NCBI GenBank assembly: GCA_014058105.1
Contig: JACGCM010001462.1
Location: 124,001 to 188,000, forward strand
Reading direction: 5' to 3'
DNA from: Kingdonia uniflora
Lineage: Eukaryota; Streptophyta; Magnoliopsida; Ranunculales; Circaeasteraceae
DNA: 64,000 nt
The position numbers were made by a program, and so were the translations under genes. The notes under the pieces are model-generated. The model was given only the letters and a program-made list of their open reading frames with translations, was not told where the DNA came from and ran no database searches. Of the stretch, positions 10,076 to 21,088 are shown piece by piece; positions within the stretch are counted from its first letter, which is position 1; every line of letters begins with the position of its first letter.

Positions 10076-11440
10076 AAATGTGATGTCGTGTTCACCAAGA
10101 TAAATTGACCACAATTGTACTCGTCTAGATTTCTCTTTCTTTCAGAGTACTTATTGAAGGTGATAGCTTGTTATAACACGGATGGGGTGAGCTTGAAAAT
10201 ATGGTTTGAGTTTGTGGGAAAAATAGACAAGGGTGAGGAGCAAATGATTAAGTTTCGTGTATCAAGTGTTTGCAGGTGTCAGGGTTTTGCTAATAAAATA
10301 TACAGGTTTCTTGATGTTTTATTTAAGTCGAATGAGGACTGAACTGATAGAGGTATCGGTAACCGCGAGGTATAAGGAGACTCTTTCTCCTTCAGCAGGG
10401 GTGCTGATGATGGGTGGTCAACAAAGTTATGCTTTGAGTTTGAGGAAGGCCTGCTCACAGCCGGGTGTCCAATTAATCTCAGGGTTATTTTTCGTTTTAG
10501 CTTGCTGGACGCCTTGGTTGCGTAAGAGAGAAAAGAGCCAAGCACAACGGTCTGAGGAATTATAAATAAAACGATTGAGGGCCACTATTTTACCAGCCAC
10601 TTTTTGGACATCTTTTTTGGTTCGGGGCGAAGGCATGTCGATGAGGGCTCGGATATGGGTAGAGTCGATCTCGATTCCTCTTTTGCGGATAAGATGGCCT
10701 AAAAATTTACCAGACAAAACACAAACCTGTCATTTGTCTAGGTTAAGTTTCATGTTGTATGTTCAAAGTATCGAAAACACTTCGGTTAGGTCCTGGATGT
10801 GGGTCTATTTTTGGAGACTCTTTCATAACATGTCATCGAGGTAAACTTCGACCGACTTTCCAAGTAAGGGTTTTAACATAGTTATATCAAGGCGTTAGTA
10901 GGTGGTACTGACATTTTTAAGGCCAAAGGGCATGAAATTTTGTTCAGTGATGAAAGAAGTTTTAAGTTGATTCTCGGGGAGGAGGGGTACGTAATTGAAG
11001 CCCAAAGCTGCGTCCATCATTGACAAGCGCTCGTGTCCAGTAGTAGTATCGAGGAGTACTGAAATAATTGGGAGGGGGAAACTATCCTTCGGTGTGTGTT
11101 TGTTGTGGTTGGTGATGTCGACATAGATTCTGATCATGCCATTCTTTTTTGGAACTGCAACTATATTGGATATCCAATCAGCACATTTGACTTTTCTGAT
11201 AAAACCCGAGGCTATGAGTTTGTCTACTTCAAGCTTTACTGTTTCTCGAAGTCATGGTGCCAAGGTACGCTTCTTCTGTTTTACTGCTATGGAATAGGGG
11301 ATGAGGTCGAGGCAATGGCATGCCAAATTCGGGTTGATACTGGGCATCTCTTGAAATGTCCATACGAAGATGTCTTTGTTTGCTCAAAGGAAGTCTGTAA
11401 CTTCAAGGTGTTCTGCCTCATCTAGAAAGGTTTCGATGAA
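10076..11440 (-). pseudogene. Tat-1 reverse transcriptase and retroviral RNase H
   Basis: The RT begins near 11250 with LIASGFIRKVKCADWISN and NIVAVPKKNG, then HTPKDSFPLP, MMDAALGFNY, the fingers-palm motif KTSFITEQNFMPFGLKN, and a YLDDML active site near 10835-10850. The thumb follows with GHLIRKRGIEIDS, MPSPRTKKDVQKVAGKI and ALNRFI. The RNase H is poorly preserved (INWTPGCEQAFLKLK, then frame changes, about 10560-10080). The long stretch 12229-10430 stays in one frame apart from single stops, so decay is mostly by substitution. In places the Asp of conserved boxes is Asn (VDITNHNKHTP for VDYTNLN). Confidence 0.82.
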
Positions 11441-11449
11441 TGTATGTTG

Positions 11450-12229
11450 ACCAGGACTGTCAAGTTTGATATAGACAGTGGGCTCAATGGGTGAGATGGC
11501 AGATGTCGAAGGTATGGGGATAGAGAGAGATAGTGATTGTTATGGGAGTCTGACGAGTTTTTGTGTCTGATCGATCTCCGGATGCTCACATGAACGGGTA
11601 AGGCATTGAGAGCCTTTTAAATTCCATGTACCGCAGGAGGTCGTAAAATGAAGGGTCTGATGGTAGGTCGAAGGTATGACACGTATGGCATGAAGCCAGT
11701 CGCGCCCAAGGATACCGAAGTATTCAGACTTATTATCGATTTCAGGAAAGCTAGTTTGAAGTGTGACAGGGCCGGTTGAAACTGGAATACTAATTCAACC
11801 AACTACAACTTCTGTGGCCCCATTTAAACCTGTTAGTTTGACATTGGTGGTAGTGACGAGGTCTGTTTTATTCATGGCTTGGACGGTCTAAAGGAAAAGT
11901 ACATCGGTTGCACTTCCTATATCGATAAGCATGGTGTGGAGGACGAGGTGTTCGACCTTAATCATGATGACAAAAGAGTCAGAATGGAGAAAACAAACAT
12001 TCGATGTATTACAGTCGATGAAAGAGATGCCTTGAGGACAAAGGCTTGATTCTGGCAAGAGGGCGGGCAGCTTCTCCTGGTAAGTGAATTTGTAGCATTC
12101 TTCGACACGCTTGCGCATGCTCTCGTAACGGCCGCTGTCGATATTATTTACCTCAATGAAATGAAGTTGGTAGATGTGGACCCCTGCAGGGTCGGCCAAA
12201 GGGGCGGGTTGAGGTTTGAGGTACGACAC
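11450..12229 (-). pseudogene. Tat-1 protease
   Basis: This is the aspartic protease part of gag-pol, which would cut the polyprotein. The active site reads MLIDIGSATDVLF near 11930-11890, where DTGSS.DILF is usual, so the Thr is Ile while the Asp and Gly remain. It is followed by the typical ILGRDWLHAI near 11700. The upstream open part (12229-11960) is the linker between gag and protease. Stops occur after the active site. It is continuous in frame with the RT. Confidence 0.7.
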
Positions 12230-13821
12230 GTCATTGTAACTGGGAAGATCGGTAACATACTGATGTAGACGACCCGTCTTGAGTATTATTTCGAGGGAGC
12301 ACTGTAGGGCAAAGCATTTGTTTGTCTGGTGACAGTTACACTTGTGGTTGGCACAGTAAGGTTTGCCTGGTTTGACATCAATGGGGAAAGGGATACTCCA
12401 TATGGGGTCTGCCAGGATCTACGGTAGAAAGGTGTTGATAGGGGCAGTGAGTCTAGGTAGGACTAGCTTTGGTTAGTTTTTATGAGCTTCGGCATTATTG
12501 TCAGTGTGAGGACATTTGCGGTTCTTAGTCTCCTGTGAGATGGGAGCGATTAGGGGTGTAGGATTAGAAGAAGGGCCTTGTCGAGGATTATTTGGGTTGG
12601 TGGTCGAAGTCAACCCTTATTTATTTAATTCGTGGAGGCGTTCATGGTTTATATAGCCATTGATTTTTGAGAACATCTTCTAGAGGGTTTGAGGATTGTG
12701 GAGGACCAGGTACTCTTTGCCACAGCTGTTATCTGGTAAAGCTCTCGAATACGCGAGTATAGAATTCGCGCAGTCGAGATTTTTGACATTGCGCTACTCG
12801 TCGAGGAACCTCTTCGTGAAGGCCTCAAGGGTTTCACTGGGAGATTTTTTGAAATTGAAGAGGGAATCGGCTCTGACCTCTCGGTCTTTAGTGAAGGTTA
12901 ATTAGGCGATAAAAAGATGGGATAGTTGTTCAAAGCTTCGAATAGATTCACTGGGAAGGTTATGATACCATCGATAAGGGCTATCTGTGAGGCATGTGGG
13001 GAAAAGCTGGCACATCAAGTAGTCAGCCGGGGAGTAATGGCTTAGAGCATTTTGGAATTCGAGGATGTGGGATTGGGGATCGGTGTTGCGGTATTTACTA
13101 ATTTTTTAAGATCGGAAATTTGGAGGTTCCTCGATAGCGAGGATCTTGGGACAGAGGTGGTTATCTAACCGACTCCATGAGTTTGGAGTTGGGCTTGCGT
13201 TGACGCGGATGATAGGTTAAATTTAGTCGTCGAAGTCTTACTGTGCACCGAAGGTAGGATGAGGGTAGATCAATGGATTTGGGGTTGATGAGGCTGAGTG
13301 TTTGGTATGTGTTCGCCGCTGTGCTCCTCGAGATGCTCTCTGGCAGGGCAGCGTTTGTGGTGTTTGAAGGAGCGAAAAGTAGAGTCAGAGGAATCCTCTG
13401 TGGGGTAGATTCCAAGATGGATGGAGCCAATGGGGGGAACAGTAGGGGGAGCACCCTCGGTGCCGATATTGACAGGGGGTACTTCTAGATATGGTAGAGG
13501 CCCTAGTCGTGCGAGGGAAGATACGCGCGGCGGGGATGGTTCTCGGGATGGCAGGGGGGCATCTAGAGGCTGCAGTCGTTACAACTCATGGACTGTGTTG
13601 CACAAATCATTGATTACACGACTTTGTCTGTCGGCATCATCCAATCGACGATGCCGTTCAGCTTCAATCTCTTGACGATGTTCTTCGCGCTCCTGCTGCA
13701 TTTGTGTTTGGTGTCCCTTCTCAACCTGAGCGAATTGCTGAGAAAAGCGAGCTAGCTGGGCAGCTACTCCGCCGGTAGAGTTTTCGGCATGGGTAGAAGT
13801 AAAACGGATGGTTGGGGCCAT
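12230..13821 (-). pseudogene. Tat-1 gag
   Basis: Gag would form the particle. A likely start is MAPTIRFTSTHAEN at 13821, followed by a Gln/Glu/Arg-rich coiled-coil stretch (QQEREEHRQEIEAERHRR) to about 13580. The capsid core is recognisable but shifted between frames around 13080-12700 (for example a RWYHNLP-like motif, then a Gag C-terminal helical part). Near 12350-12310 a Cys/His-rich remnant may be the zinc knuckle. Several frameshifts and stops are present, and the domain limits are approximate. Confidence 0.6.
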
Positions 13822-13904
13822 TGGGAGTTGTTTACAGGACTTGGGAAAGGAAGAAAATGTGGCAAGGGAGATTGGATGGGTAGGCAGGCACAAAGCACAC
13901 CAAA

Positions 13905-14647
13905 TGTAGGAACCTAACTTCGTGCGGAGTGAAAGTTAGCTTTCACACCACAGGTTTTATCTTCTATCAAAGGGTTCAAACATATAATCTATAATACGAA
14001 TAATCTATTGACAATATACTTGTGTGGAGGCCTAGAATAGGTCACTCCACGACCTCTGATAAAGATTTTTAAGAGATTTGATATTATTGTTGAGTAGTCG
14101 AAGGTTCTAGTACTGGGTGATTTACATGATGATCAAAGGTAAACTACAACGGTTCAAGGGAGTGATTTTGTAACCTCTCCTTGGTTACCATTCCCTCTTA
14201 TTTACAGAATATAGGTAGGGCTGAGTCACCATGGGAGGTCACATTACAAGTGTACCCCCCTGGTATCAGGCGGGTATCCCAGAGTTGGTGTTGACTCCAG
14301 AAATGTTAGATCTTGCACTGTGCTCTGACACTGTAGTTATTATTGGTTCTATTACTATAGCTATAAGGACCAACAACGGCGCCATTCTTGTCTAGTGAGC
14401 TGGCTGTCTGACATGTCTGCCTTCGACAACGTACGAATATCGTCGAAGTGTTTCTGATGCTGATGTGGAACTCGTGTACTGACAGATCTATCTTTGTCTT
14501 CAAGGTCTATTAGTAGTCGAAGCTTCATCTTCATGTAGTCTTGTAAGGCTTGTTTATGGGGTGAGTGGGCTTCGAGGTATTCTAGTAGGCTTCGTGGTAA
14601 CCTCGAGTGTTCGGTTGGAGCTAGAAGGCTACGTGTAGGCTACTACA
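13905..14647 (-). repeat. Tat-1 5' LTR
   Basis: It is 743 bp and is the partner of 2538-3292. On the minus strand it starts TGTAGTAGCC and ends CCTACA. Its TATA site at 14199-14208 reads CTGTAAATAA against CTATAAATAG in the 3' LTR, so promoter strength was probably lost after insertion. The PBS region (minus strand, just left of 13905) begins TTTGGTGTGC, and I do not assign a tRNA to it. Confidence 0.88.
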
Positions 14648-16478
14648 ACAAGCATCAACATGTTAGAGAAAACAATCTCAAGAATCTAAACTCTCATAAG
14701 TACATCCAATCTGTGATCCAAAATAATAACAGAGAATTAAGCCTTCAGCTTTAGCTCTTCAACAGGATTACCTCGACCCCAACCACTACATCTCCATATC
14801 TAAAATGTTTATATTACGAGTATGAGCAAACCACAGCTCACAAACTTCCCAAAATAGCTAAAGTATTATACCGACAAACGAGAAGATAATAGTAATGAAA
14901 AGATATAAGAATTCTAAGACTAAAAACTTCAAACTAAATTTAGTGTTAAAGATAAAATGATAAAATGATATATGCAAATAATGTTAAAGATGTCTAATCG
15001 ATATGTACAGCAAACAAAATTTAATAAACATATTAAGCTAAAATATCAGATGGAAAGGAATACCAAGATTATAAACTACACACCGAGTTAAAGAGAGGTG
15101 TTAAGAAGAATCATCCTATAATTTGGTGGATCAACCGCTAATGTTTGACTTAGACATTTAACAAGATCAATAATGGATACAAAGGGTTCAATTTTTGTCA
15201 AGCTCGACGAAGCTAAGTATATTTCACTTGATCTGAGTGATCCGGGCATTTCATCCCAAGGAGCCTAGTTGTCCTATCTTTATTTTAATTCCAAGGAATT
15301 TTAACCTCATGGAGGATTAGATGGGTACTAAAGGAGAACTGTCTCATACCATCCTACACTCCAGGATGAGTACTATATGTATGATAGTAACCTTCCCAAA
15401 CTAACCTACTATTTTAACCCGAGCTAGGAATCCTAGTAACCTATCAGGTGTTAGCCAATTTAGAGTTGGTTTATGTATCCGACCTCATTATCAAAGGTGT
15501 CAACTTAAGGATTCTCTAAGATTTCCTAATGCCGACATGATTACCATCAAATTCTTAAGTACAATAGTAGTCAACATAGGCTAGTGCACATGGGATAACC
15601 TGCCTGTTTCCAACAAGTAGTCAACAATCTCCAGGAATAAAGTTTAAAATCTTAACTCTTTAGCGGCTATGTACTTAAGTCTCCAAACAAATGGACATAA
15701 AACCCACAAGGTTTTAACATCAATGGTGATAGTATAATCATCGAATAACAACTTGACGCTCAAGGATAGCCTCGAGAATGCTCAAACTAGAATGATTTCC
15801 TAAAACTAATAATGAAGTCATAAAAAAAGCTTAACAGAGTAGTTCTACAAGTTCGATGAATCATTATGACTGTAAGTGTCGTGACACGATGAGTTAATAA
15901 TCCTAAAGAAAACTATCAGATGTTAGACAACAATAATCGACTCTATACTCAGAATAAACTCTTGGTTCACAATAAATAGTTAAACAATCCAAGATTAACT
16001 GTGTTTATATTCCTCGTTCCTTGCTCATCAAAAGAATAGCGAAACATTAGCCACACTTGATAACAAAATCCAACATTTCGTATCAACTATCAAATTCATG
16101 ACAGTGCTCAAGGACAAAGCCATAAGAACACAAAATACACCTAAAATAATTCTACGACTAATGAACATAATAAACTCAAAGTGGACAAGCTCAAAACCAA
16201 AGACCGTGTCTTACGAAAGCTATACCGCCCAAATGACATTACATGGAACCAAGAACCATATATTAGGATCTTACTACGTTATTAGTATGCAACGACGAAG
16301 CCACGATGATTACATAGACAAACCCAAATAGATAGTGCCTAATCCCATTATCATGTCTAACAAACTAAACTAACAAAATTGTTATATCTATAAAGGGAGA
16401 ACTATAATCTCTAAAGTTATTCTAATTAATAGTAGCTAAGCCACGTGTCGCTATTTCTACATCTATGTTCCTCTTAAG

Positions 16479-17017
16479 CAGGGGCGGAGCCAAGATTTCA
16501 TGTCTAGTGGGGGGGGGGGGGAGGGTGAAGGTAGTGCGATGAATAGGGATGTAATGAGGTAGATTTAGGGTGGGGAAGTCAATACTATCCCCATTCCCAC
16601 TTAGGTTCCAACCTCCCATCCCCGCCTCGATCCCCATTTAAATTAAGCGGGGATCCCTGAACCAACTCCATATAGAGAAGCTCAATACCAGTCCTATCCC
16701 ATCTACGCCCTATTTAACTTATGGATATAATAGTAAAAATATAGTCATAAGGGGTATAATAGTAAAAACATAGTCATAAGGGGTATAATAGTAAAAACAT
16801 TAGTTGATATTAAATGGTGAGAATGCGGGGCGGATAACGAATTTTATGTTAGGAGCTCCACAATTAACCAGTTGAGCTAACTTTCCTTGATATCATTAAG
16901 ACAAAGAAAAATGTATATATATCTTATTTATTTATTTTTTATATATACCTATATAAGCATTTTTTAACAAAATTCTTGGGGGGGGCGACCCCTCTCCCCT
17001 CTCTAGATCCGCCCCTA
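16479..17017. mobile_element. hAT-like non-autonomous DNA element, 539 bp
   Basis: The left end is CAGGGGCGGAGCC and the right end, read inverted, is TAGGGGCGGATCTAG. They share AGGGGCGGA as a terminal inverted repeat. The flanking octamers CTCTTAAG (16471-16478) and CTCTTTAG (17018-17025) match at 7 of 8, which fits the 8 bp duplication made by hAT elements. Inside are a run of 13 G (16509-16521), another G run near 16978-16985, and a short tandem repeat. No transposase is present. It lies inside the candidate solo LTR. Confidence 0.72.
16723..16803. repeat. 29 bp tandem repeat, about 2.8 copies, inside the hAT-like element
   Basis: GGGGTATAATAGTAAAAACA followed by TAGTCATAA occurs in tandem from 16723, 16751 and 16780, the last copy incomplete. 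The second and third copies are identical over the shared part, so the expansion is fairly recent. Confidence 0.85.
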
Positions 17018-18553
17018 CTCTTTAGCATAAACATAAAATACTTGGATTTACTAATCATAATCTAAAACATGGTCAAGAATGCCATTAAGAATAACACAGT
17101 CATCTACAATGTGAGTAACCTAATATGGAATCAAGTGCATACGATAAACATTCTTAATCAATATAAATTCTTTAATAATAGGGGAGGGTAAACTCGCCTT
17201 ATATAATGCTCGATGATTATCCAATTCACGCAAAAAAGCTAACCCTGCTCTACCAATGATATGATGCCAACTCCAACACCTATAATCCTAACAAAAGTGA
17301 AAGAAGAGTAAGCTAACTATGCAAACACCTGCGATTGCCTAACCAATTCAACCCTGACTATGATTATACCACCAGAAATAACATTCAAAATGATTTGACA
17401 CCAACATACATCAGACCAAGTACTTGTTATATATAATCCTAGATGGGCCAAAATCCGCACCAATGTATGACCACAGGAACCCAAAAAATTAGTCCTAATT
17501 ACGAAAGCCTGGATTAATAAACAACACATATCACCTGGCTCATGTCTAAAAAAATCAGTTTCAAACCTCTGGCATATGTGTTACACAAGGATGAAAAAAG
17601 GAGCAAGCATTAATTCCTTTTAAAGGGTGGAAACAGGTGGAATCTCTTCTCTAATCAAATATCAAGCAAGCAAGAGGGCTTTAAAAGAAATGGGGAAGGT
17701 AGATTAGCTAATTGCCCATAAAACACAGGGGTTTCACATAATAGAAAATTAGTTTATCAAGAAGGAAAACAGGGAATAACTTACAGAAAATGGGCAGCTG
17801 CGATTGGTAAGGGATGGCGACCAGTCATTGATTAAAGATGGTTAAAGGCAGTTTTCTCTCTACACTCTAGAGCAGCAACAATAATGGTTAAAGGTAGCCC
17901 TCTCTCTGTACTCCAGAATGACAACAATACCGGTTAAAGGCAGCCCTCTATCTGTACTCTAGAACAGCAGCAGCTCACTAAAACCTTTAAGGGGATGAAG
18001 ACCCATCTAATTGCAACCGCAATGGTAACCCATTGCAACAGCATGGGCAACGATGGCACAATGGCTGAAATGGAAGCAATTATCTTTATTCTCTCTCTCT
18101 AAAACAACAAGAGTTCTCTCTCTCTAATACAGCGATAAACCATGCTTGAGTCTTTAAGGAATTGCTTGATGGAGATGAATATTTTAAATTAATGATACAA
18201 GAAGGAAGGTGATAAGAAGAGAAGATAGGTTCTTTTCCAAATAACCACAGTCATCTCCCTCTCTACTTCCTCAAACAAAAGTTCTTTATACTATTCTCAA
18301 CCGACAGCCTCTCAAAACCTTACTCTCCTACTCATAATATGTTCTAAGACAATGACCCTATACTACAAAAGCAATGTAATTAACTAAGATAGCCCTGCAT
18401 ATGAGTGAGTAAACAACACGGCATAGGAGACAAGAAGAATAACATAGCCTAACTACCATCTAGGATGCATGACTAACATTATACAAATGATTTATGTATG
18501 ATGCACGATGAAAAGATATGGATACAAAGCAAAAAAAATTACGGGATATTACA

Positions 18554-19639
18554 ATTGTATAATTAGTTAATTTGATATTTGAAATATTTGCTGTTATGTA
18601 TTGAGTATATAATTAACAATTTGCAAAGATGCTGTCATTAGTATTTAATATTGACTACCAAGGGATAACTCAGTTTGTATACATACCTAGTTACCATCTT
18701 GGATTCAGCTTTGTCGGGTACTTTATATGAATCAGTAGTTCTATCAGATATACCATAAACAAACAAATTTCAAGATACTCATATTAAGAACCAAAACTAG
18801 TCTAACTTCAGCGATGTAACTACAAGTCCAAAACACATTAAAATTGTACTAAATTCAAATGGAGAGCCACGCTAACAAGTGCCGTGAGAAAGTACATAAC
18901 AACATTTGCTTTGACTACAAACTTAATGGCTCAGGCATGCTTAATTTGCGAAGAAGAAATTAATGATTCATATCCTTCCCTATCTTTAAATCAAAAACCT
19001 GAAATTACAAAACCACAGATTGTTGTGTATTGGTTTTTATTATAGTAGGTACCTATCTAATGAGTGCTATTAGCAACAACTGCACCAGGTAACTAAATCT
19101 GGCATTTCAAAATTATAGACCATATCCGCAAATGTATATCGACAATATGGATTAACAAGATGTTATATTACCCATACATAATGCTACTGTCAAGCTTATC
19201 ATCGCGCCCATATCTGACTCAATATCATGAGATTCAATAACAACCAAATCTCAAAATTACAAATTGCAGTGACTTTGATATTGGATTCTAATTCTCAATT
19301 CCAATTGCCTTCTGCGGCAAAGGAGAAGGAGAAAGAAAAGAAGATGCTACTCTTTGCCCCTCTTCATTCCTAACTTTCATTGCAGCCATACTCTTATCCT
19401 CAAAGTGTTTTCTTGCTGTTATATTTTTGTTGGGGATGGAATTTTAAGTTGTGTTGAGGGAGGCATTTTGTTTGGAGATTGGATGTAATTTGTATAGGAT
19501 GTACTCGTTTGAGTTTGGTTTTGTTATTTCTTCCTTTGCACTGTGGTCCAAGGGCCTCCTTCATCCAATTATGGATTTGTGCTTGGTGAACTCTTTTTTT
19601 GATCTTACTTTTGATCTAAGTTATGTGGCTGCTTTGCAT
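18554..19639. other. AT-rich intergenic DNA, no gene seen
   Basis: About 1.1 kb. The open frame on the plus strand at 19451-19699 is Phe/Leu-rich low-complexity translation without a recognisable motif, and it overlaps the zinc-knuckle end of LINE-C on the other strand. I see no LINE ORF2 here, so LINE-C is cut just after its ORF1 zinc knuckle. Confidence 0.5.
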
Positions 19640-20395
19640 CTTAGTTATTTTTCAAAATCTTTTCTTCCAATTGTTCTACCTTCTTTTTTGGCCAACTAGA
19701 GCCACGATGGCCAAAAGAATCACATACTTCACACATGGGAGGCTTCCATGGATACTCAACTGTAATATCATCTAAGACTCCATTTCCCAAATCTACAGCT
19801 TTAATCGAGGGTAACTCAAAATTGGGTTTGATTTCAACACACACCTTAGCAAAAGCCATTTAGATTGGTTTCCTATAGCTCCATCAAGACAAATGGGAAT
19901 TCCTACTGCACTTGCAACATAACTCAAGGCCTTTTCTATCCAATAATGCTTTGGAATATTGAAGAGTTTAAGCAAGATTTGGACTTAAACTATATCTTTA
20001 GCAAAAATGGTTATGTATATAGGTTCCATTCTCTCTCTGGCAAAAAAATATTTTCCTGCTAGATGCCAAGGTCCTCCTTCAAAAAACATTCTTCTTTCTT
20101 CTTGATCCCTAAATCGCAATGTATAAGCCCCATTCTCCATTAAAATGGTTAAGTCTCCCTTAGCTTTCCAGAATTTTTTAATTTGTTCCCTGACAAAGTA
20201 AAATTGAAGTCTTGAACCTATGAAATGGCCGATGATGAATAATCCACAATGAATGTTATCCTCTGTATTTTCTCCCTAGATAAATGTTATCCTTCCTAGT
20301 GCTTAACCATCTAGAAGTATATCATCTTTCATAACATGTAATAGATCCTCTTAGGACAACAGGGAAAAATTAAATCAATAAGGTCTTGCCTAATT
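19640..20395 (-). pseudogene. LINE-C: ORF1 (DUF4283 plus zinc knuckle) remnant
   Basis: This resembles ORF1 of plant LINEs, an RNA-binding protein. From about 20235 leftwards one frame reads FYFVREQIKKFWKAKGD, LRFRDQEERRMFFEGGPWHL, FNIPKHYWIEKAL and VGIPICLDGA, which is the typical order of the DUF4283 domain (EGGPW, then LP..W, then GKP/D). There is one TAA within. After a +1 frameshift near 19875 it continues MAFAKVCVEI, VEYPWKPPMCEVC and a knuckle CEVCDSFGHRGSSW, where the last Cys of the C-x2-C-x4-H-x4-C motif is Trp. Tat-2 was inserted just upstream (20396). Confidence 0.78.
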
Positions 20396-21011
20396 TGTAG
20401 GGGCCTATCCCTCGATCTTACCAAAATCGAGCTACCACCAGTTCGATCTACCTTTATGTTTGACTCACGCATTCTTCACATGACTTCTCCAGTCAACATT
20501 ACCACATACTCCACGAATTGATAAAAAACATGGGTCGAGCTCAAGTCAAAAAACCTGAACAAGTCAAAACCACCTGTCTCTCCTGAACTAAGTAGTTACT
20601 CAGCCAACTGCCACTAACCACATTATTTGGAGAATGTGTTACAGCACGATGAAAAACTGTGTAAAAGGCCTTTATAAAGAAAAAGTTCTAGAAGAGACAA
20701 TGACAAAAAAATTATAGGAGAGATCACCAGGAAAACTATATTTTCCAGATTCTCAAAAACTTTAAACTTCTTATTCACAAGATCAACCATTTCAAACTCT
20801 AGAGATCACTTGTAATAAGATATCAGCCTCAAATAATAAACATCACTATTACAAAAATCTTTAACCCGAGGTCGCACTTTTTAACCTATTCATAGGTTTT
20901 CTACTCTAAACACTTGTATAATTTCTTATTTTCAATTAGATTTTGTTACAGGTAAATTGGCGTAAGAGAAAATTCCATGCCACTTCAAGTTCATGGAATT
21001 AGGCCATTACA
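20396..21011 (+). repeat. Tat-2 5' LTR
   Basis: It is 616 bp, starting TGTAGGGGCC and ending GGCCATTACA. It matches 33749-34362, for example CTTCTCCAGTCAACATT and GATCACTTGTAATAAGATA or close variants. A TATA-like TTTATAAAGA lies at 20671-20680. Confidence 0.9.
20671..20680 (+). promoter_or_regulatory. TATA box of Tat-2 LTR
   Basis: TTTATAAAGA lies here in the 5' LTR. The 3' LTR has CTATATAAAG at 34022-34031. The position about 275 bp into the LTR fits a U3/R boundary downstream. Confidence 0.5.
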
Positions 21012-21031
21012 TTTGGTGCCATCTGTGGGAA
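21012..21031 (+). other. Primer-binding site region of Tat-2
   Basis: TTTGGTGCCATCTGTGGGAA follows the LTR end directly. It is a variant of the TTTGGCGCCGTCTGTGGGAA sequence common after the 5' LTR of plant Tat-like elements. I do not assign the tRNA from memory. Confidence 0.6.
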
Positions 21032-21088
21032 AGAAATCCTTTTCACGATATTCAAAGGCATTCAGTCACTCAATTGCAAATTTCAATC

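Larger units (their letters stand above)
2538..14647 (-). mobile_element. Tat-1: Ty3/gypsy LTR retrotransposon, Tat lineage, with antisense extra gene
   Basis: This is a 12.1 kb element read on the minus strand. The order on that strand is 5' LTR (14647-13905), gag, protease, RT, RNase H, a second archaeal-type RNase H, integrase, tandem repeats, a region whose gene runs the opposite way, polypurine tract and 3' LTR (3292-2538). RT, RNase H, second RNase H, integrase with no chromodomain, plus an extra antisense ORF, are the marks of the Tat lineage. The flanking 5-mers ACAAA (2533-2537) and ACAAG (14648-14652) match at 4 of 5 positions and fit a target duplication. Many stops show that it is dead. 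It sits inside the older candidate solo LTR. Confidence 0.85.
2348..18553 (-). repeat. Candidate solo LTR of a chromovirus-like (Del/Tekay type) element, split by later insertions
   Basis: Read on the minus strand, the sequence at 18553 begins TGTAATATCCCGT, and the sequence ending at 2348 is TTTGGGGCAAGACA. These resemble the start (TGTAA..CCC) and end (TTTGGGGTGTTACA) of long plant chromovirus LTRs. The 5 bp outside are ATTAT (2343-2347) and ATTGT (18554-18558), 4 of 5 identical. Removing Tat-1 and the hAT-like element leaves about 3.5 kb without any convincing ORF, which fits a long LTR. The parts at 14653-16478 and 17026-18553 hold no gene that I can see. No second LTR and no chromovirus coding region are present in the window, hence 'solo'. 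The identification is inference. Confidence 0.42.

Noticed and set aside
16422..16637. Minus-strand open frame over the G run
   Set aside because: Low-complexity Pro/Thr/Leu translation of the hAT-like element's poly-G end; no protein signal.
17317..17529. 70-codon minus-strand frame considered as chromovirus protease
   Set aside because: No DTG or DSG motif and no neighbouring gag or RT; it lies in the candidate solo LTR and is taken as chance.
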